From assembly GCF_963576675.1 (NCBI RefSeq), contig NC_088916.1, forward strand, positions 25,457,501 to 25,521,500: a stretch of DNA of 64,000 nt, given 5' to 3'. The stretch's first letter is position 1; every line of letters begins with the position of its first letter. Positions 21,622-31,340 of this stretch are shown here, in pieces. This DNA is from Euphorbia lathyris (taxonomy: Eukaryota; Streptophyta; Magnoliopsida; Malpighiales; Euphorbiaceae). Position numbers and translations under genes: made by a program. The notes beneath the pieces were generated by a model. It saw nothing but the letters and a program-made list of their open reading frames with translations. It did no database searches and was not told the DNA's origin.

Positions 21622-22664
21622 TGCCCCTGACCAGCCTGATCCTCAGGTCCCGGCTTCATTCCGTTGTTGAACTGAACGGTGCAGTTATCATTGGCATCCA
21701 TGTTATTTGACATCGCCCTCTTCCTTTTCGGATCAATACTCACTCCCTCCTCGAAGTATCCAGACATATTCAAATGTGGTATCGAAGCTCCTTCGGAATA
21801 GCCGTAGACTTTCCGACTGCTGCCAACCCCACCTTCTGATCCTCCTGATTCGGCCTCAATGTCACTGTAGACTTCTTCAAACTCCTCCATAGGATTCCGA
21901 ATCCATGCTTTACCATTCGAAGAATTTGGTTTCCTGAGTGTAGCTCGCAGTGCACTGTCAAATTTTCTCTCTGTTGGGATCTCCGGGTTGTCAAATAGTG
22001 CATTACAGAACTTGTCTGTATGTCCGATTATTCCGCAGTAAAAACAGAATTGGGGTAGCCTTTCGTACTTGTAAGTAACCCAGAATTTTAGACCTCCTCT
22101 TCGCTGCAAGAACTGTCCTACCTTTAGACTCTTACGGACATCAACTGTTGCCTTGATACGGAGATAGCTTCGTCTTAACCCTGTAAAATTTTTAGGGTCT
22201 GTTTCAATGAAGGTTCCCAGATCATTCCCCAGTGCCTTACACGCTGCTTCGGTTTGGAAATCAATGGGGAGATCAAAGACTTGCACCCAGATAATTAACT
22301 GATGTAGTTCAACTTGAGAGGCTTGTTCAGATGTTTTTAATTCCTTCACTATCATGACGTTTTGGTTGAAGGTCCAGGGGCCATCGTTTAGAATTCTGAT
22401 CATATCTAACTCATGGTAGAATTGAAATAGGTACCTTCCTCCTATTTTGGTTTCAGACGTCGTGACCCCTTTTACCGGCCGCCAGATTGCTGCTAGGGTA
22501 GTCTGCATTGAGTCGAAGTGGATTGTTCGAGCCGTGAGAAATTGACCTATCACGAAGTACGATTGTTGTGCGTTGCTTGGTAAGAGCTGCTCCTCGTTAA
22601 TGGTTATTCCCCCTTCTTCGTTGTCCGTTAAGTTCATATTTGCGTATTCCTCATTCAGTCCCAT
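21618..22664 (-). CDS. ORF1 of LINE-B: DUF4283 RNA-binding protein with CCHC knuckle
   Basis: 348 residues from ATG 22664, open to TGA 21618. Residues about 30-180 form the DUF4283 domain typical of ORF1 of plant L1 elements (YFVIGQFLTART, IWRPVKGV, GPWTFNQNVMIV, LIIWVQVFDLPIDFQTE). A zinc knuckle of form CX2CX4HX4C (CFYCGIIGHTDKFC) lies near residue 210. Such proteins coat LINE RNA in the ribonucleoprotein particle. The stop overlaps the ORF2 start as ATGA, so ORF2 could be reached by termination-reinitiation. This frame is intact although ORF2 is broken. Confidence 0.88.
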   Translation of the reverse strand: MGLNEEYANMNLTDNEEGGITINEEQLLPSNAQQSYFVIGQFLTARTIHFDSMQTTLAAIWRPVKGVTTSETKIGGRYLFQFYHELDMIRILNDGPWTFNQNVMIVKELKTSEQASQVELHQLIIWVQVFDLPIDFQTEAACKALGNDLGTFIETDPKNFTGLRRSYLRIKATVDVRKSLKVGQFLQRRGGLKFWVTYKYERLPQFCFYCGIIGHTDKFCNALFDNPEIPTERKFDSALRATLRKPNSSNGKAWIRNPMEEFEEVYSDIEAESGGSEGGVGSSRKVYGYSEGASIPHLNMSGYFEEGVSIDPKRKRAMSNNMDANDNCTVQFNNGMKPGPEDQAGQGQ

Positions 22665-22884
22665 GTCGTAGTTCGAAGGTCGATGTGTTTGCTGTAACTC
22701 AATTGCGATTGCGTCGATACTAGTATGTAACTGTTGGGAGGGGGCGGTGGTTATCTGTGATGGTGTATGGTTGATGTGTGATGATTGCTGGTTTGCTATA
22801 GATTGCAGGGCAAGAAAGATTTGTTTTTAGGGTTCTTAGAACTTCTCAACTCGAGAAGACGGGATAAACTCCAGGTGGAGAGAC
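22665..22884 (-). other. 5' UTR of LINE-B
   Basis: 220 bp between the ORF1 ATG and the target duplication. The complete 5' end, exactly bracketed by the 17-bp duplication, shows the copy was not 5'-truncated. Confidence 0.75.
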
Positions 22885-22901
22885 CATATATTACCATCTT
22901 T
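22885..22901. repeat. Target-site duplication of LINE-B, 5' side
   Basis: Identical 17-bp partner of 5613-5629. Confidence 0.9.
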
Positions 22902-23716
22902 ATTTCTAAATGTAAATGGATATATGATGCAATGAGAGTGTTATTTATTTCCGTTGTAATTGAATATAACAAAATGGAAGGATGTAATTGACGACATATA
23001 ATAGGAATACATATTATTTACTCTTTTTTTTCTTATTAAAAAGTAATACATATTCCACTTTATAAGAAATTATTGATCTAAAAATATATAAATGTGATAT
23101 TAATTAAATTGTTAAATATATTATTTATATTTAACAAAGACTATTCTAAAAATATATAGTTGTGATATTAATTAATTGGTTAAATATATTATTATGAAAG
23201 AGTACTCTAAAAAAATTCCTTCAAAGAGAAATTGAGCTACCATTCAAAATATATATCCCACCTCAGCTTTTGTTTTTTTCGAAAGTAGCTGCTAAGCTTA
23301 TTAATTAGTAAGGTGTTTGAGTTTGACTTTATATTCAATGTAAAGTCACTGACAAAAATTGGCTATCACCCAAATATTATAAATTAATTTAAAACTATGA
23401 ATAAACCAATAATAATATAATTAATTAAACAACAAAAATATTTACTTGGTTTGGTTAAAGTTGTCTACATCCATGGGAGTTTTATGATTCTACTTGTATG
23501 ATTTATAATGCGAAGACTCCTTATGCTAAACGATTTTGTGATCCTACCACATCAAATGGTTGTGTTTTCAAGACATTTCAAACCTTTGGTGGCTCCATTT
23601 TTTTTGGTGATACTTAATCGCATGTGTTTTAGGACTCCATCGGTGCTTTTTTCTTATAAGATAAGTTTCTTATATCATATGGACCGCGGTGCTAAAGAAT
23701 GTTGATAACGCAAGAA
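22902..23716. other. AT-rich spacer, no gene seen
   Basis: AT-rich DNA with a near-repeat of CTAAAAATATATA...TGTGATATTAATTAA at about 23076-23175. No coding or RNA motif recognised. Confidence 0.5.
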
Positions 23717-24177
23717 TGAACGGAATCCTATATTAAAAATGAAAAGAGAGTATATTTTATTAGTAATGTGAATTTTTAAACCATATACACGTGTTTTAAA
23801 ATCGTGAAGCCCAATGTATTTGATTTGAACCAAAGAGGACAATATCTACATGGTATTGTGTCAGACTGTTACAATTAGTATCAGGACGGACCCTCCACAT
23901 ACGATATGTTGGTTAAAGGACAAACCAGATGGAATCTAGTAAGCTTGTAATGACTGTGCGGGTAGAAGAGTTAAGCAATAAGGAGTAACCCTAAGGGACG
24001 GGGATGGGGGCATGAATGAATTGAATCTCACATTGGAAATTGAGAAATAGTAATTAAAGCTTTTTTGTAAGGTGGATTTCTAACACATGTAAACACATTT
24101 TAAATCCGTGAGGCTCGAGGTGTTGGATTTAGATAGAAGCGTATAATATCTATATAGTATTAGATCAGACTATTGCA
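23717..24177 (+). mobile_element. TRIM (miniature LTR retrotransposon), about 460 bp, diverged
   Basis: Two direct repeats of about 160 bp (23717-23873 and 24017-24177) share the order: leader near AATC...CA...GAAA, ACACGTGTTTTAAAATC / ACACATTTTAAATCC, then CAATATCTACATGGTATT / TAATATCTATATAGTATT and GTCAGACTGTTACA / TCAGACTATTGCA. After the first comes a degenerate PBS (TTAGTATCAGGA at 23875). Before the second comes a G-rich PPT-like run (GGGACGGGGATGGGGG, about 23996-24010). It resembles a widespread dicot TRIM that carries GTGTTTTAAAACCGTGAGG in its LTR; that comparison is from memory. No coding capacity. Target duplication not resolved. Confidence 0.65.
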
Positions 24178-24212
24178 ATTAGAAAATTAAATCATTTCTC
24201 AATTTATACAAG

Positions 24213-25634
24213 GATAAAATAATTTATTAGTCATTGAGTTTGTGCATATTACACTAGTTAGTCCTTGTGTTTTTAAAAACACACTATAACATTTCCGAGT
24301 TTTGACAAAACCAACTACTCAGTCCCTCCATCCTTAAATTTTTATATAATGAAAAAATTTACCCTTATATCAAATTAATTTTCATATATGTTTAATTAAA
24401 ATAATTTTATTAATTATATTAATGTTTACCTATGCTTTGGGAGGTCATGGGTTCGAATCACATCCGGATCTGGTCGGGATTTTTCTTTCTTCTTTAATGT
24501 AAGCGCATTATGCGTAAAAAAAATTTAAAAAAAAATGAAATATATCTCCAAATATTTATTTTATGCGATGTTTGTTATATAAGCATTGAATTTCTAATTT
24601 ATTGACCAATTAAATAAAACGTAAGTTAAATAGTTATTAATACTTTTTTAAATCTTATAGCAAAATTGAAATTTATAAAAGAATTACTAATTAATTTTAA
24701 TACATATTATTTTAATTAAAAATTATAATTTATCTTGCGAATATAAAGGGTGTTTGATGAACCTCAAACTACGCAATCAGATAAATTATAGTTTTTTTAA
24801 TAATTAAAAATTCAATAATATATAAATAACAAACACAATGTGAATAGATATTATATGAAAGATATATTTAAATTAAAATACTAAATTATTATAAAATTGA
24901 TTATCTATTTTTTTTTTAAAATGCACTAAATGATAATATAAATTTAAGGCCTAATACACAAATAACCCCCTGAACTTGTCCAAATGTTGCAACTGCCCCC
25001 TCCAACTTTCAATTGTAACAACTTACCTCTCAAACTTGTCCAATTGTAACAACTTACCCCTTAAACTTGTCCAATTGTAAAACACAACTCCAAATTGCTG
25101 ACATGGGCTGCAATTGAAGAAACACGTGAAACACAAAATCTGCAACGCCCGTGGAGTATGATAATCATATCTTTGGCGTGATACGAATCCGGGAAAACTT
25201 TTTTACGGTTGCTTTAAATACGGGGTAAAAAAAATCCCAATTTGGAGTTATGTTTTACAATTGGACAAGTTTAAGGGGTAAGTTGTTACAATTGAAAGTT
25301 GATGGGGGAAGTTGCAACATTTGGACAAGTTCAGGGGGTTATTTGTTTATTAGGCCTAAATTTAATACTAATATTACTTTTCATTCAAGTAGTAATATAA
25401 TAAATAAAATTATTTTAATTAAACATATATAGACAAATTCATTAGTGATATAAAAGTAAATTTATCATTTTATATAAAATTTATAAATGGAATGACTAAG
25501 TAGTTAGTTTTATCCTTTCAAAAAAAAAGTAGTTAGTTTTATCAAAACTCATGGACGTTATAGTGTGTTTTTAAAAACATAAAAATTAATTAGTGTAATA
25601 TGCACAAACTTAAAGACCAATAAATTATTTAATT
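24213..25634. mobile_element. Non-autonomous TIR element, about 1.4 kb
   Basis: Arms of about 120 bp face each other: 24213-24343 (ATAATTTATTAGTC, TTGTGCATATTACACTA, AAAAACACACTATAAC) and the inverse at about 25500-25634 (GTTATAGTGTGTTTTTAAA, TAGTGTAATATGCACAAA, GACCAATAAATTATTT). The arms are about 80-85% alike by eye. A younger MITE (24947-25357) sits inside. The interior holds GGAGGTCATGGGTTCGAATC (24440-24459), which looks like a tRNA B box from a captured SINE fragment. Target duplication not resolved. Confidence 0.7.
24947..25357. mobile_element. MITE with about 140-bp terminal inverted repeats, nested
   Basis: The element begins AGGCCTAATACACAAATAAC and ends in the inverse. Arms stay nearly identical through CCCCCTGAACTTGTCCAA, TGTAACAACTTACC and CCAATTGTAAAACA. 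It is flanked by AAATTTA on both sides (24940-24946 and 25358-25364), a 7-bp target duplication. The unique middle is about 110 bp. It lies inside the TIR element 24213-25634 and is therefore the younger of the two. Confidence 0.85.
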
Positions 25635-26013
25635 GTATTTAAAATGACAAGATATTAAATGAATCATGTTGACACGATTCATTGATATGACGTTCAATCC
25701 GCTACACAATTTATTTATTTCGCGGGGTAATCGTGTCAATTCATTTTCATTGTTCAATCTAAATCAAGTAAACATCAATCTTAATTCATTTAATTTATTG
25801 GCCGGTTAGGAGTGTCACGATTCCTTGGGATTCTTTTGGGGTAATGAGATTGTTGTTTTTTGCGGAATCTGTTTAATTTGTTGACAAATATATCCTTTTC
25901 ATATACATAATTGTTAGGGTTTAGGCCCCATTTTATTTTGATTGTATCTTGGCTTGAGTGTGAAGATGATACATTAACACCCTTAGCCATTAAGGATAGA
26001 ATAGAATCTACCA
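25635..26013. other. AT-rich spacer, no gene seen
   Basis: No coding motif. A 74-codon minus-strand frame at 25790-26014 has no family resemblance. Confidence 0.5.
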
Positions 26014-26023
26014 TATATGTCTA

Positions 26024-26746
26024 CAGGGGCGGATCTAGGGGGGGGGGGGGGTAGGGGAGGGTCTCCCGACCCTCCGGAACACCCTTGACGAATAGTGGTT
26101 TAGTTCCGAGAAGCTCCCCCAAAATAGTTAAAATTAATACTTATAATGTAGAATGTAATTATATAAAACTAAGTTTGCATAGTTGGTTGTAGTGATAGTT
26201 AAAGGCATCTCTACATCCAAGTGGTCCTGTGTTCAAATCTCTCTTTCTTCACTTTTTATCACATTTTAATTTTTTCCATTAAATCTCATTCTCCTTTAAA
26301 AATATCAATATTAAATATCATTTTTAATCATTATTAACCTCATTCTCCTTTATTATTTTTAATTATATTTTTTAGTTACAAAATTCATGACCGAGAAAAC
26401 AATTTGATGAATAATTTCTCCAATTGACCAAACTTGTCAACGTTAGGAATAAAATTGCTCTTGACTGTCAATATTAAGGGTAAAATTGCACCATTTTATA
26501 CGTTAGAGGTAAAATTATTCTTAGGTGTAAACATTAGAGTATTTTTGCACCTTATCCTTACTTCATATTGAATCTCAGTTGTTTTGTACCTTAATTTTTC
26601 CAATTATGATCAAATTTACCCTTATATTATCAAAAATTTGAAAATTTCGATTCGACTACTATGAATCAAAGCTTTAAGTCGTTATTAAAAAAAAAATCTC
26701 CATGCAATTGAGCCCCTCCGGACCTTGAGCTCTGGCTCCGCCACTG
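26024..26746. mobile_element. TIR element with CAGKGGCGGA ends, 723 bp, probably Mutator-like
   Basis: Left end CAGGGGCGGATCTAGG, right end the inverse of CAGTGGCGGAGCCAGAG. The flanks TATATGTCTA (26014-26023) and TATATCTATA (26747-26756) match at 8 of 10 bases, which fits a decayed 9-10 bp target duplication. A G-run follows the left end. The interior includes a single arm of another MITE family (26383-26556) and GTCCTGTGTTCAAATC (26224-26239), which resembles a tRNA B box. Confidence 0.65.
26383..26556. repeat. Isolated arm of the MITE family seen at 35092-35634
   Basis: The stretch from ATTCATGACCGAG through TGACCAAACTTGTCAACG, GTAAAATTGC repeats and TTTTTGCACCTTATCC matches the inverse of the left arm of 35092-35634. 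The opposite arm is not present, so this is a remnant or captured arm. Confidence 0.65.
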
Positions 26747-26756
26747 TATATCTATA

Positions 26757-27143
26757 TATATATATATATAATTTTTCTTTTCAGAATCAACCAAACCTTT
26801 CATTCTTAATTCCCATATTTTATTAATTTTTAGCTTATTTTTTAACAATTGTTATTTGAATTCAATGGTAAAATTATATATGATACGAGGAAATCTGATA
26901 ATACTATTCTAATGTATGTATCAAGGAGAAGTAGAGACTAGAAACTTCACTCTGATGTTAAAATTAGCAGACTTTAAGAAAGGTAAGCATTAAGAAATTG
27001 ATTATGAATTACAAAATGTATGTATATCTCGTTCTATTTATAGGGTATCAGGGATAAAATTGGTAGTCGTTTGGAGTGATTTCCCTAACTCTTCCTACAG
27101 ACACGTGTCGATTTATGAATGGAAAATGTGTACTATAAAAAGG
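26757..27143. other. AT-rich spacer, no gene seen
   Basis: Contains a (TA)n run at 26750-26770. No gene recognised. Confidence 0.5.
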
Positions 27144-27160
27144 ACAGTTTGTATTTTACT
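27144..27160. repeat. Target-site duplication of LINE-C, 3' side
   Basis: ACAGTTTGTATTTTACT, identical to 33683-33699. It directly abuts the T-run at 27161-27173 that represents the LINE tail. Confidence 0.95.
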
Positions 27161-27208
27161 TTTTTTTTTTTTTGGTAGAAAAGGAAAAGAAAAATGAATA
27201 ACAACAAA

Positions 27209-30200
27209 CTACCCAGGAATTAGCTTAGGGAAGCTAACCCCAATCCTATCTTCTAAGAGAAGATGAGAGATGAAACTAGGGGAAACAGGAAGGGTAGTAA
27301 CGCCTAACGTCCCTTCATGGCCCGCCGCCGCCAAGCGATCAGCAACACGATTCTGCTCTCTAAAAATGTGTCTGAACTCTACGAACTCAAAGGAGGAGCA
27401 AAGCCTTATAATAGCTTTGATGAGGTTGCGACTGTTAAGACCCATAGAATGATTCTCAGAAATCATTTTGATTGCTTCCAAATTATCAGACTCCACAGAG
27501 AGCCTCTTAACACCCAGCCTTTTAGCAAGATTGATTCCAGTAAGAATAGCCCAGAGCTCCGCAGAAAAGGAAGAACCCAACCCTAAATTCTGGGAGAACC
27601 CAGAAAGCCAGACGCCCCCTACATCTCTAAACACACCTCCAGCCGCAATCTTACCGTTACTGAGGCAGGAACCATCAGTATTCAGCTTCACAACCCCCTC
27701 TCTTGGCCTGCTCCATCCCACGAGATGGACATCACAACACTGAGAGGCTCTGGCAAGGGACTCTCCTTTGAAACTATCGATAATAGAGAAAAGTTTTTTC
27801 GAGAAGAAATCAGCTAAGTTTGTCATAAAAACAGTTTTATCTCCAAAAATCTCCTCGTTTCTCCATTTCCAAACTTGGTGACAGATAATAGCAAAGAAAA
27901 TGTCACCATGCTCCATGTATGGAAGCAACTTTCCTCTAACACCATCAGAGAACCAGTCGACCTCAGAATGTGCCATGAAGGAAGAGAAAATATGGTGTGG
28001 GAGAATTTTCCTCCAAACCTCTTTACTATTAGAGCAATCTCTAAGAGCATGGCACAAAGTCTCAACATGGCCTCTGCATCTACTGCAAGCTCCAGAATCA
28101 GCCAAGTGCCTTCTGTGCCTATCCGAATTAGTAAGAAGCCTGTCCTTAACGCCCAGCCACAAGAAACTCCTAATACGGAAAGGAACTTTAAGGGTCCAAA
28201 TCGACTTCCACACATCCGAGGGAGGATCAGATCTAAAGAGAGAGAAAGCTTCAAAGGCCGATTTGCAAGAATAAACTCCATTGTTAGTCAGCGCCCAACA
28301 GTGCCTATCTAAGTCTTCCTCTTGATTACTCACCTTCACTCCCCGCATTCTAAGGAGAGTCTCAAGGCTAAAGAAAGTATCAAACTTTGACCAGATCCAG
28401 TCCCCTTCCGAGTCAACCACATCGGCAATCCTCCAGTTGCGTATATCACTAGGCGGGGGGGAAGAACACACCTCAATTAACGGTTTATCCCCAATCCAGT
28501 TATCAAACCAGAAACTAATGGACTTACCATTCCCCACCTCCAGGCCAACTCCCGAGCAGAACTCATCAAACACAGCACTAAGTCCTTTCCAGAGGAAGGA
28601 ACAATTAGCAACTCTCTCTTTCGGGCCCCCGAAGATTTTGTCTTTCCGATACTTACCACAAAGGAGGCGAACCCAAAGAGAGGAGGGGTTTTGCCACATA
28701 CGCCAAAGGAGTTTCATTAATAAAACTTTATTATTGTCCTTTGCTTTCCTAATACCCAGACCCCCAGAATCTTTAGGCTGGCAAACCTCACTCCAAGGCA
28801 CAAGATGGATCTTCCTGCCCTCCGCAGCTTCCCCCCACAGGAACCTACGGTTAATCTTGTCAAGATCATTAAGCACAGGATCCGGAAGCTTACAAGCCTG
28901 CATGATGTGATTGGGAGCAGCACAATTAACAGATTGAATTAACGTGAGGCGGCCAGCGAGAGACAGAGTCTTGGCTTTCCAAGTGGCACACTTCGAATTA
29001 GCTTTATCCAAAGTCTCTTTGAAGGAGCCTTTAGACACACGCTCACTATGGAGGGGAACGCCCAGATACTTCCCAAGAGAATCAGTAAGAGGAATACCTG
29101 AGAGATCACTTAATCTCTTACAGACTCTCTGATTCATATTCTTAGAGCACATCATCCTAGATTTCTGGATATTAAGCTTCTGCCCAGAGGCCGAACAAAA
29201 ACAATCCAGAATATCCATAATGACTCTCAACTGCTCCTCATTACCCTCAAGAAAGATAAGGACATCATCTGCAAAGAATAAGTGAGTCACCTGGGGACAG
29301 AAGCTGTTGATCGCCACAGGGTGGAAACTCCCATTATCAATCGCATCCTGAATCAGGTGAGAGAGCCTCTCCATAGCAATAACAAAAAGGAAAGGGCTCA
29401 TAGGATCCCCCTGACGGATTCCTCTGCCCGGGGAAAATTCCTCCGACATATCCCCATTGACCATAACTTGAAACACAGGAGAAGAAATACATACCTTAAT
29501 TAAACTTCTCCAGCTGTCCGGGATTCTAGCTCTCTCAAGGCTCTCCATCAAGAAATCCCAATTAATTCGATCATAGGCCTTCTCTAAATCCAGCTTCAGA
29601 GCCACAATGCCTTTCCTCCCCTTCCTAATCTTCATCGTGTGGACCATCTCTTGGGCGATCACCACATTATCCATCATTTGTCTACCAGGCACAAAGCTAC
29701 CCTGATTCTGACAAATGATCGCAGGAAGAATGCCACGGATTCTATTAGCCACAATCTTTGTAACAGTTTTGTAAAGAACATTACAAAGACTGATAGGTCT
29801 CATATGCAAAAAGGAAGAAGGCTTATCAATCTTAGGAATCAGAACCAGGAGGGTTCTATTAACCAGCTCAATATCCTTCGAACCACTGAACACCCCCAAG
29901 ACAAAATTATAGATGCCTTCCTTCACTACATCCCAATGCTTATGGTAAAAGCCCGCCGGAAGACCATCAATCCCAGGAGCTTTAGAAGCCCCAATGCTGA
30001 AGATAGCTTGGTCAATCTCTTTTCGGAAAATAGGTTGAAAGGCCTCCTGACTACAATCCTCACTGATTAAAGGAAATGTAGCAATAGAGTGAGCCCTCTC
30101 CAAAAGAACAGGTTCCTCTTTGAACAGCTCTCTGTAGAAATCCAGGGCTAAGTTTCGAATAACCTCATCTTCATAAACCCAATCACCATTAGAATCCTTA

Positions 30201-31309
30201 ATGGCCTCAATTCTATTTCTCTGCCTTCTAATCAGGGTAGAGAGATGGAAGTATTTGGTATTACGATCGCCATCTCTAATCCAGGACTTCCGAGACTTCT
30301 GGAACCAAAGGAACTCCTCCTGCCTAAGCACAGCCTCCAGCTCCTTCTGAAGGGTTCTGAGGAGGCCCTCAAGGCTATGATCAAACCTCCCCTCCAACCT
30401 GCGTTGAATGCCCTCCATCCTCTTTAATAACTTGTTCTTCCTTCTGATAATATGCCCAAACACATTCCTATTCCACCCCTGCACCTTATTCCTGAACCCT
30501 TCAGCAGCTTGCAGTACATACGAATGAGGTCTCCAACTCTCATGAACGAACTCTTTAAACTTAGGATGGGACTCCCAAGCCAACTGATACCGGAACGGTC
30601 TCTTACCCCTAGGATGCTTACCTCTCAAAAGTCTAAACAAAATAGGACAATGATCCGAATGACGGAATGGGAGGTTCAACACAGAGCACTCGGGGAAGGA
30701 AGTTAGAGCTAAAACATTAGCGTAGACTTTGTCCAATCGAACAAAAGTATTATTACGCTTCCAAGTGAATTTATGACCAGAAGCCCCCAGATCGGAAAGC
30801 CCACATAAATCCATACTATTCTTGTGATGCAGACAGCGATTAACATAATGATTGGATCCCCCTCTCTGATCACTCATAAAGGCGATATCATTGAAGTCAC
30901 CCGCCACAAACCAGGGCTCCGAAATGCTGACACTCATAGAATAGAGAACCTCCCAGAGCCGTTTTCGATTAGACAAGATAGGGTCAGCATACACAAGGGT
31001 AATAAAAAAGGGAGTATTGCCGGAAATACTCACTTTACAATGAATGAACTGCTTATCCATGCTAAGAATATCAAAATGAATCCGATCTGGCCTCCAAAAA
31101 AGCCAAATCCCTCCAGCCCGGCCAGTTGCCTCCGATCTAACACAGTGCCAGTTCTTAAACTTCTTAACCACCTCATCTGCTTTCTCACCACTAATCTTAG
31201 TTTCCAAAAGAGCAAAACAAGATGGATTAAACTGCTTAATAAGATCATTAATATGGATACGGGTAGCCTTGCTAGCCGCACCCCTAACATTCCAAAATAA
31301 CAAATCCAT
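27209..31309 (-). CDS. ORF2 of LINE-C: endonuclease-reverse transcriptase-RNase H, intact
   Basis: 1366 residues from ATG 31309 (MDLLFWNVRGA); the open frame extends 8 codons further but only to a GTG. Residue numbers are from this ATG. APE endonuclease 1-230: WNVRG, LLETK (catalytic Glu near 36), GDFND near 137-141, RLDKV, and SDHC near 218. A linker with SWIRDGDRNTKYFH follows. RT about 450-750: LDLEKAYDRINWDF (first Asp), RGIRQGDPMSPFLF and FFADD near 680. RVT zinc-binding region about 1020-1110 (FRIRSFLWLGVKDRLLT, CSRCRGHVETLCHALRDC). RNase H about 1205-1340 with Asp (LNTDGS), Glu (SAELWAI), Asp (ESDN) and Asp (RVADRLA) all present. It would nick target DNA and prime cDNA from the LINE RNA at the site. 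Confidence 0.95.
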   Translation of the reverse strand: MDLLFWNVRGAASKATRIHINDLIKQFNPSCFALLETKISGEKADEVVKKFKNWHCVRSEATGRAGGIWLFWRPDRIHFDILSMDKQFIHCKVSISGNTPFFITLVYADPILSNRKRLWEVLYSMSVSISEPWFVAGDFNDIAFMSDQRGGSNHYVNRCLHHKNSMDLCGLSDLGASGHKFTWKRNNTFVRLDKVYANVLALTSFPECSVLNLPFRHSDHCPILFRLLRGKHPRGKRPFRYQLAWESHPKFKEFVHESWRPHSYVLQAAEGFRNKVQGWNRNVFGHIIRRKNKLLKRMEGIQRRLEGRFDHSLEGLLRTLQKELEAVLRQEEFLWFQKSRKSWIRDGDRNTKYFHLSTLIRRQRNRIEAIKDSNGDWVYEDEVIRNLALDFYRELFKEEPVLLERAHSIATFPLISEDCSQEAFQPIFRKEIDQAIFSIGASKAPGIDGLPAGFYHKHWDVVKEGIYNFVLGVFSGSKDIELVNRTLLVLIPKIDKPSSFLHMRPISLCNVLYKTVTKIVANRIRGILPAIICQNQGSFVPGRQMMDNVVIAQEMVHTMKIRKGRKGIVALKLDLEKAYDRINWDFLMESLERARIPDSWRSLIKVCISSPVFQVMVNGDMSEEFSPGRGIRQGDPMSPFLFVIAMERLSHLIQDAIDNGSFHPVAINSFCPQVTHLFFADDVLIFLEGNEEQLRVIMDILDCFCSASGQKLNIQKSRMMCSKNMNQRVCKRLSDLSGIPLTDSLGKYLGVPLHSERVSKGSFKETLDKANSKCATWKAKTLSLAGRLTLIQSVNCAAPNHIMQACKLPDPVLNDLDKINRRFLWGEAAEGRKIHLVPWSEVCQPKDSGGLGIRKAKDNNKVLLMKLLWRMWQNPSSLWVRLLCGKYRKDKIFGGPKERVANCSFLWKGLSAVFDEFCSGVGLEVGNGKSISFWFDNWIGDKPLIEVCSSPPPSDIRNWRIADVVDSEGDWIWSKFDTFFSLETLLRMRGVKVSNQEEDLDRHCWALTNNGVYSCKSAFEAFSLFRSDPPSDVWKSIWTLKVPFRIRSFLWLGVKDRLLTNSDRHRRHLADSGACSRCRGHVETLCHALRDCSNSKEVWRKILPHHIFSSFMAHSEVDWFSDGVRGKLLPYMEHGDIFFAIICHQVWKWRNEEIFGDKTVFMTNLADFFSKKLFSIIDSFKGESLARASQCCDVHLVGWSRPREGVVKLNTDGSCLSNGKIAAGGVFRDVGGVWLSGFSQNLGLGSSFSAELWAILTGINLAKRLGVKRLSVESDNLEAIKMISENHSMGLNSRNLIKAIIRLCSSFEFVEFRHIFREQNRVADRLAAAGHEGTLGVTTLPVSPSFISHLLLEDRIGVSFPKLIPG

Positions 31310-31340
31310 AGAAAGGAGGACAACTGACCACACCCCTACC

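Larger units (their letters stand above)
5630..22884 (-). mobile_element. LINE-B: full-length L1-type LINE interrupted by a copia element
   Basis: On the minus strand the order is 5' UTR (22665-22884), ORF1 (21618-22664), ORF2 (starts 21621) and a tail at the left end, where T-rich DNA at 5626-5635 corresponds to a poly(A). ORF2 is split at 6723/18637 by the copia element 6724-18631 and its 5-bp duplication. Without that insertion the LINE is about 5.34 kb, a normal full length for plant L1 elements. The perfect 17-bp duplication suggests a fairly recent insertion, but ORF2 has stops and frameshifts, so it is not autonomous now. Confidence 0.9.

Noticed and set aside
24440..24459. Possible tRNA gene at GGAGGTCATGGGTTCGAATC
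   Set aside because: Only a B-box-like block is present; no acceptor stem, anticodon arm or A box can be folded around it.
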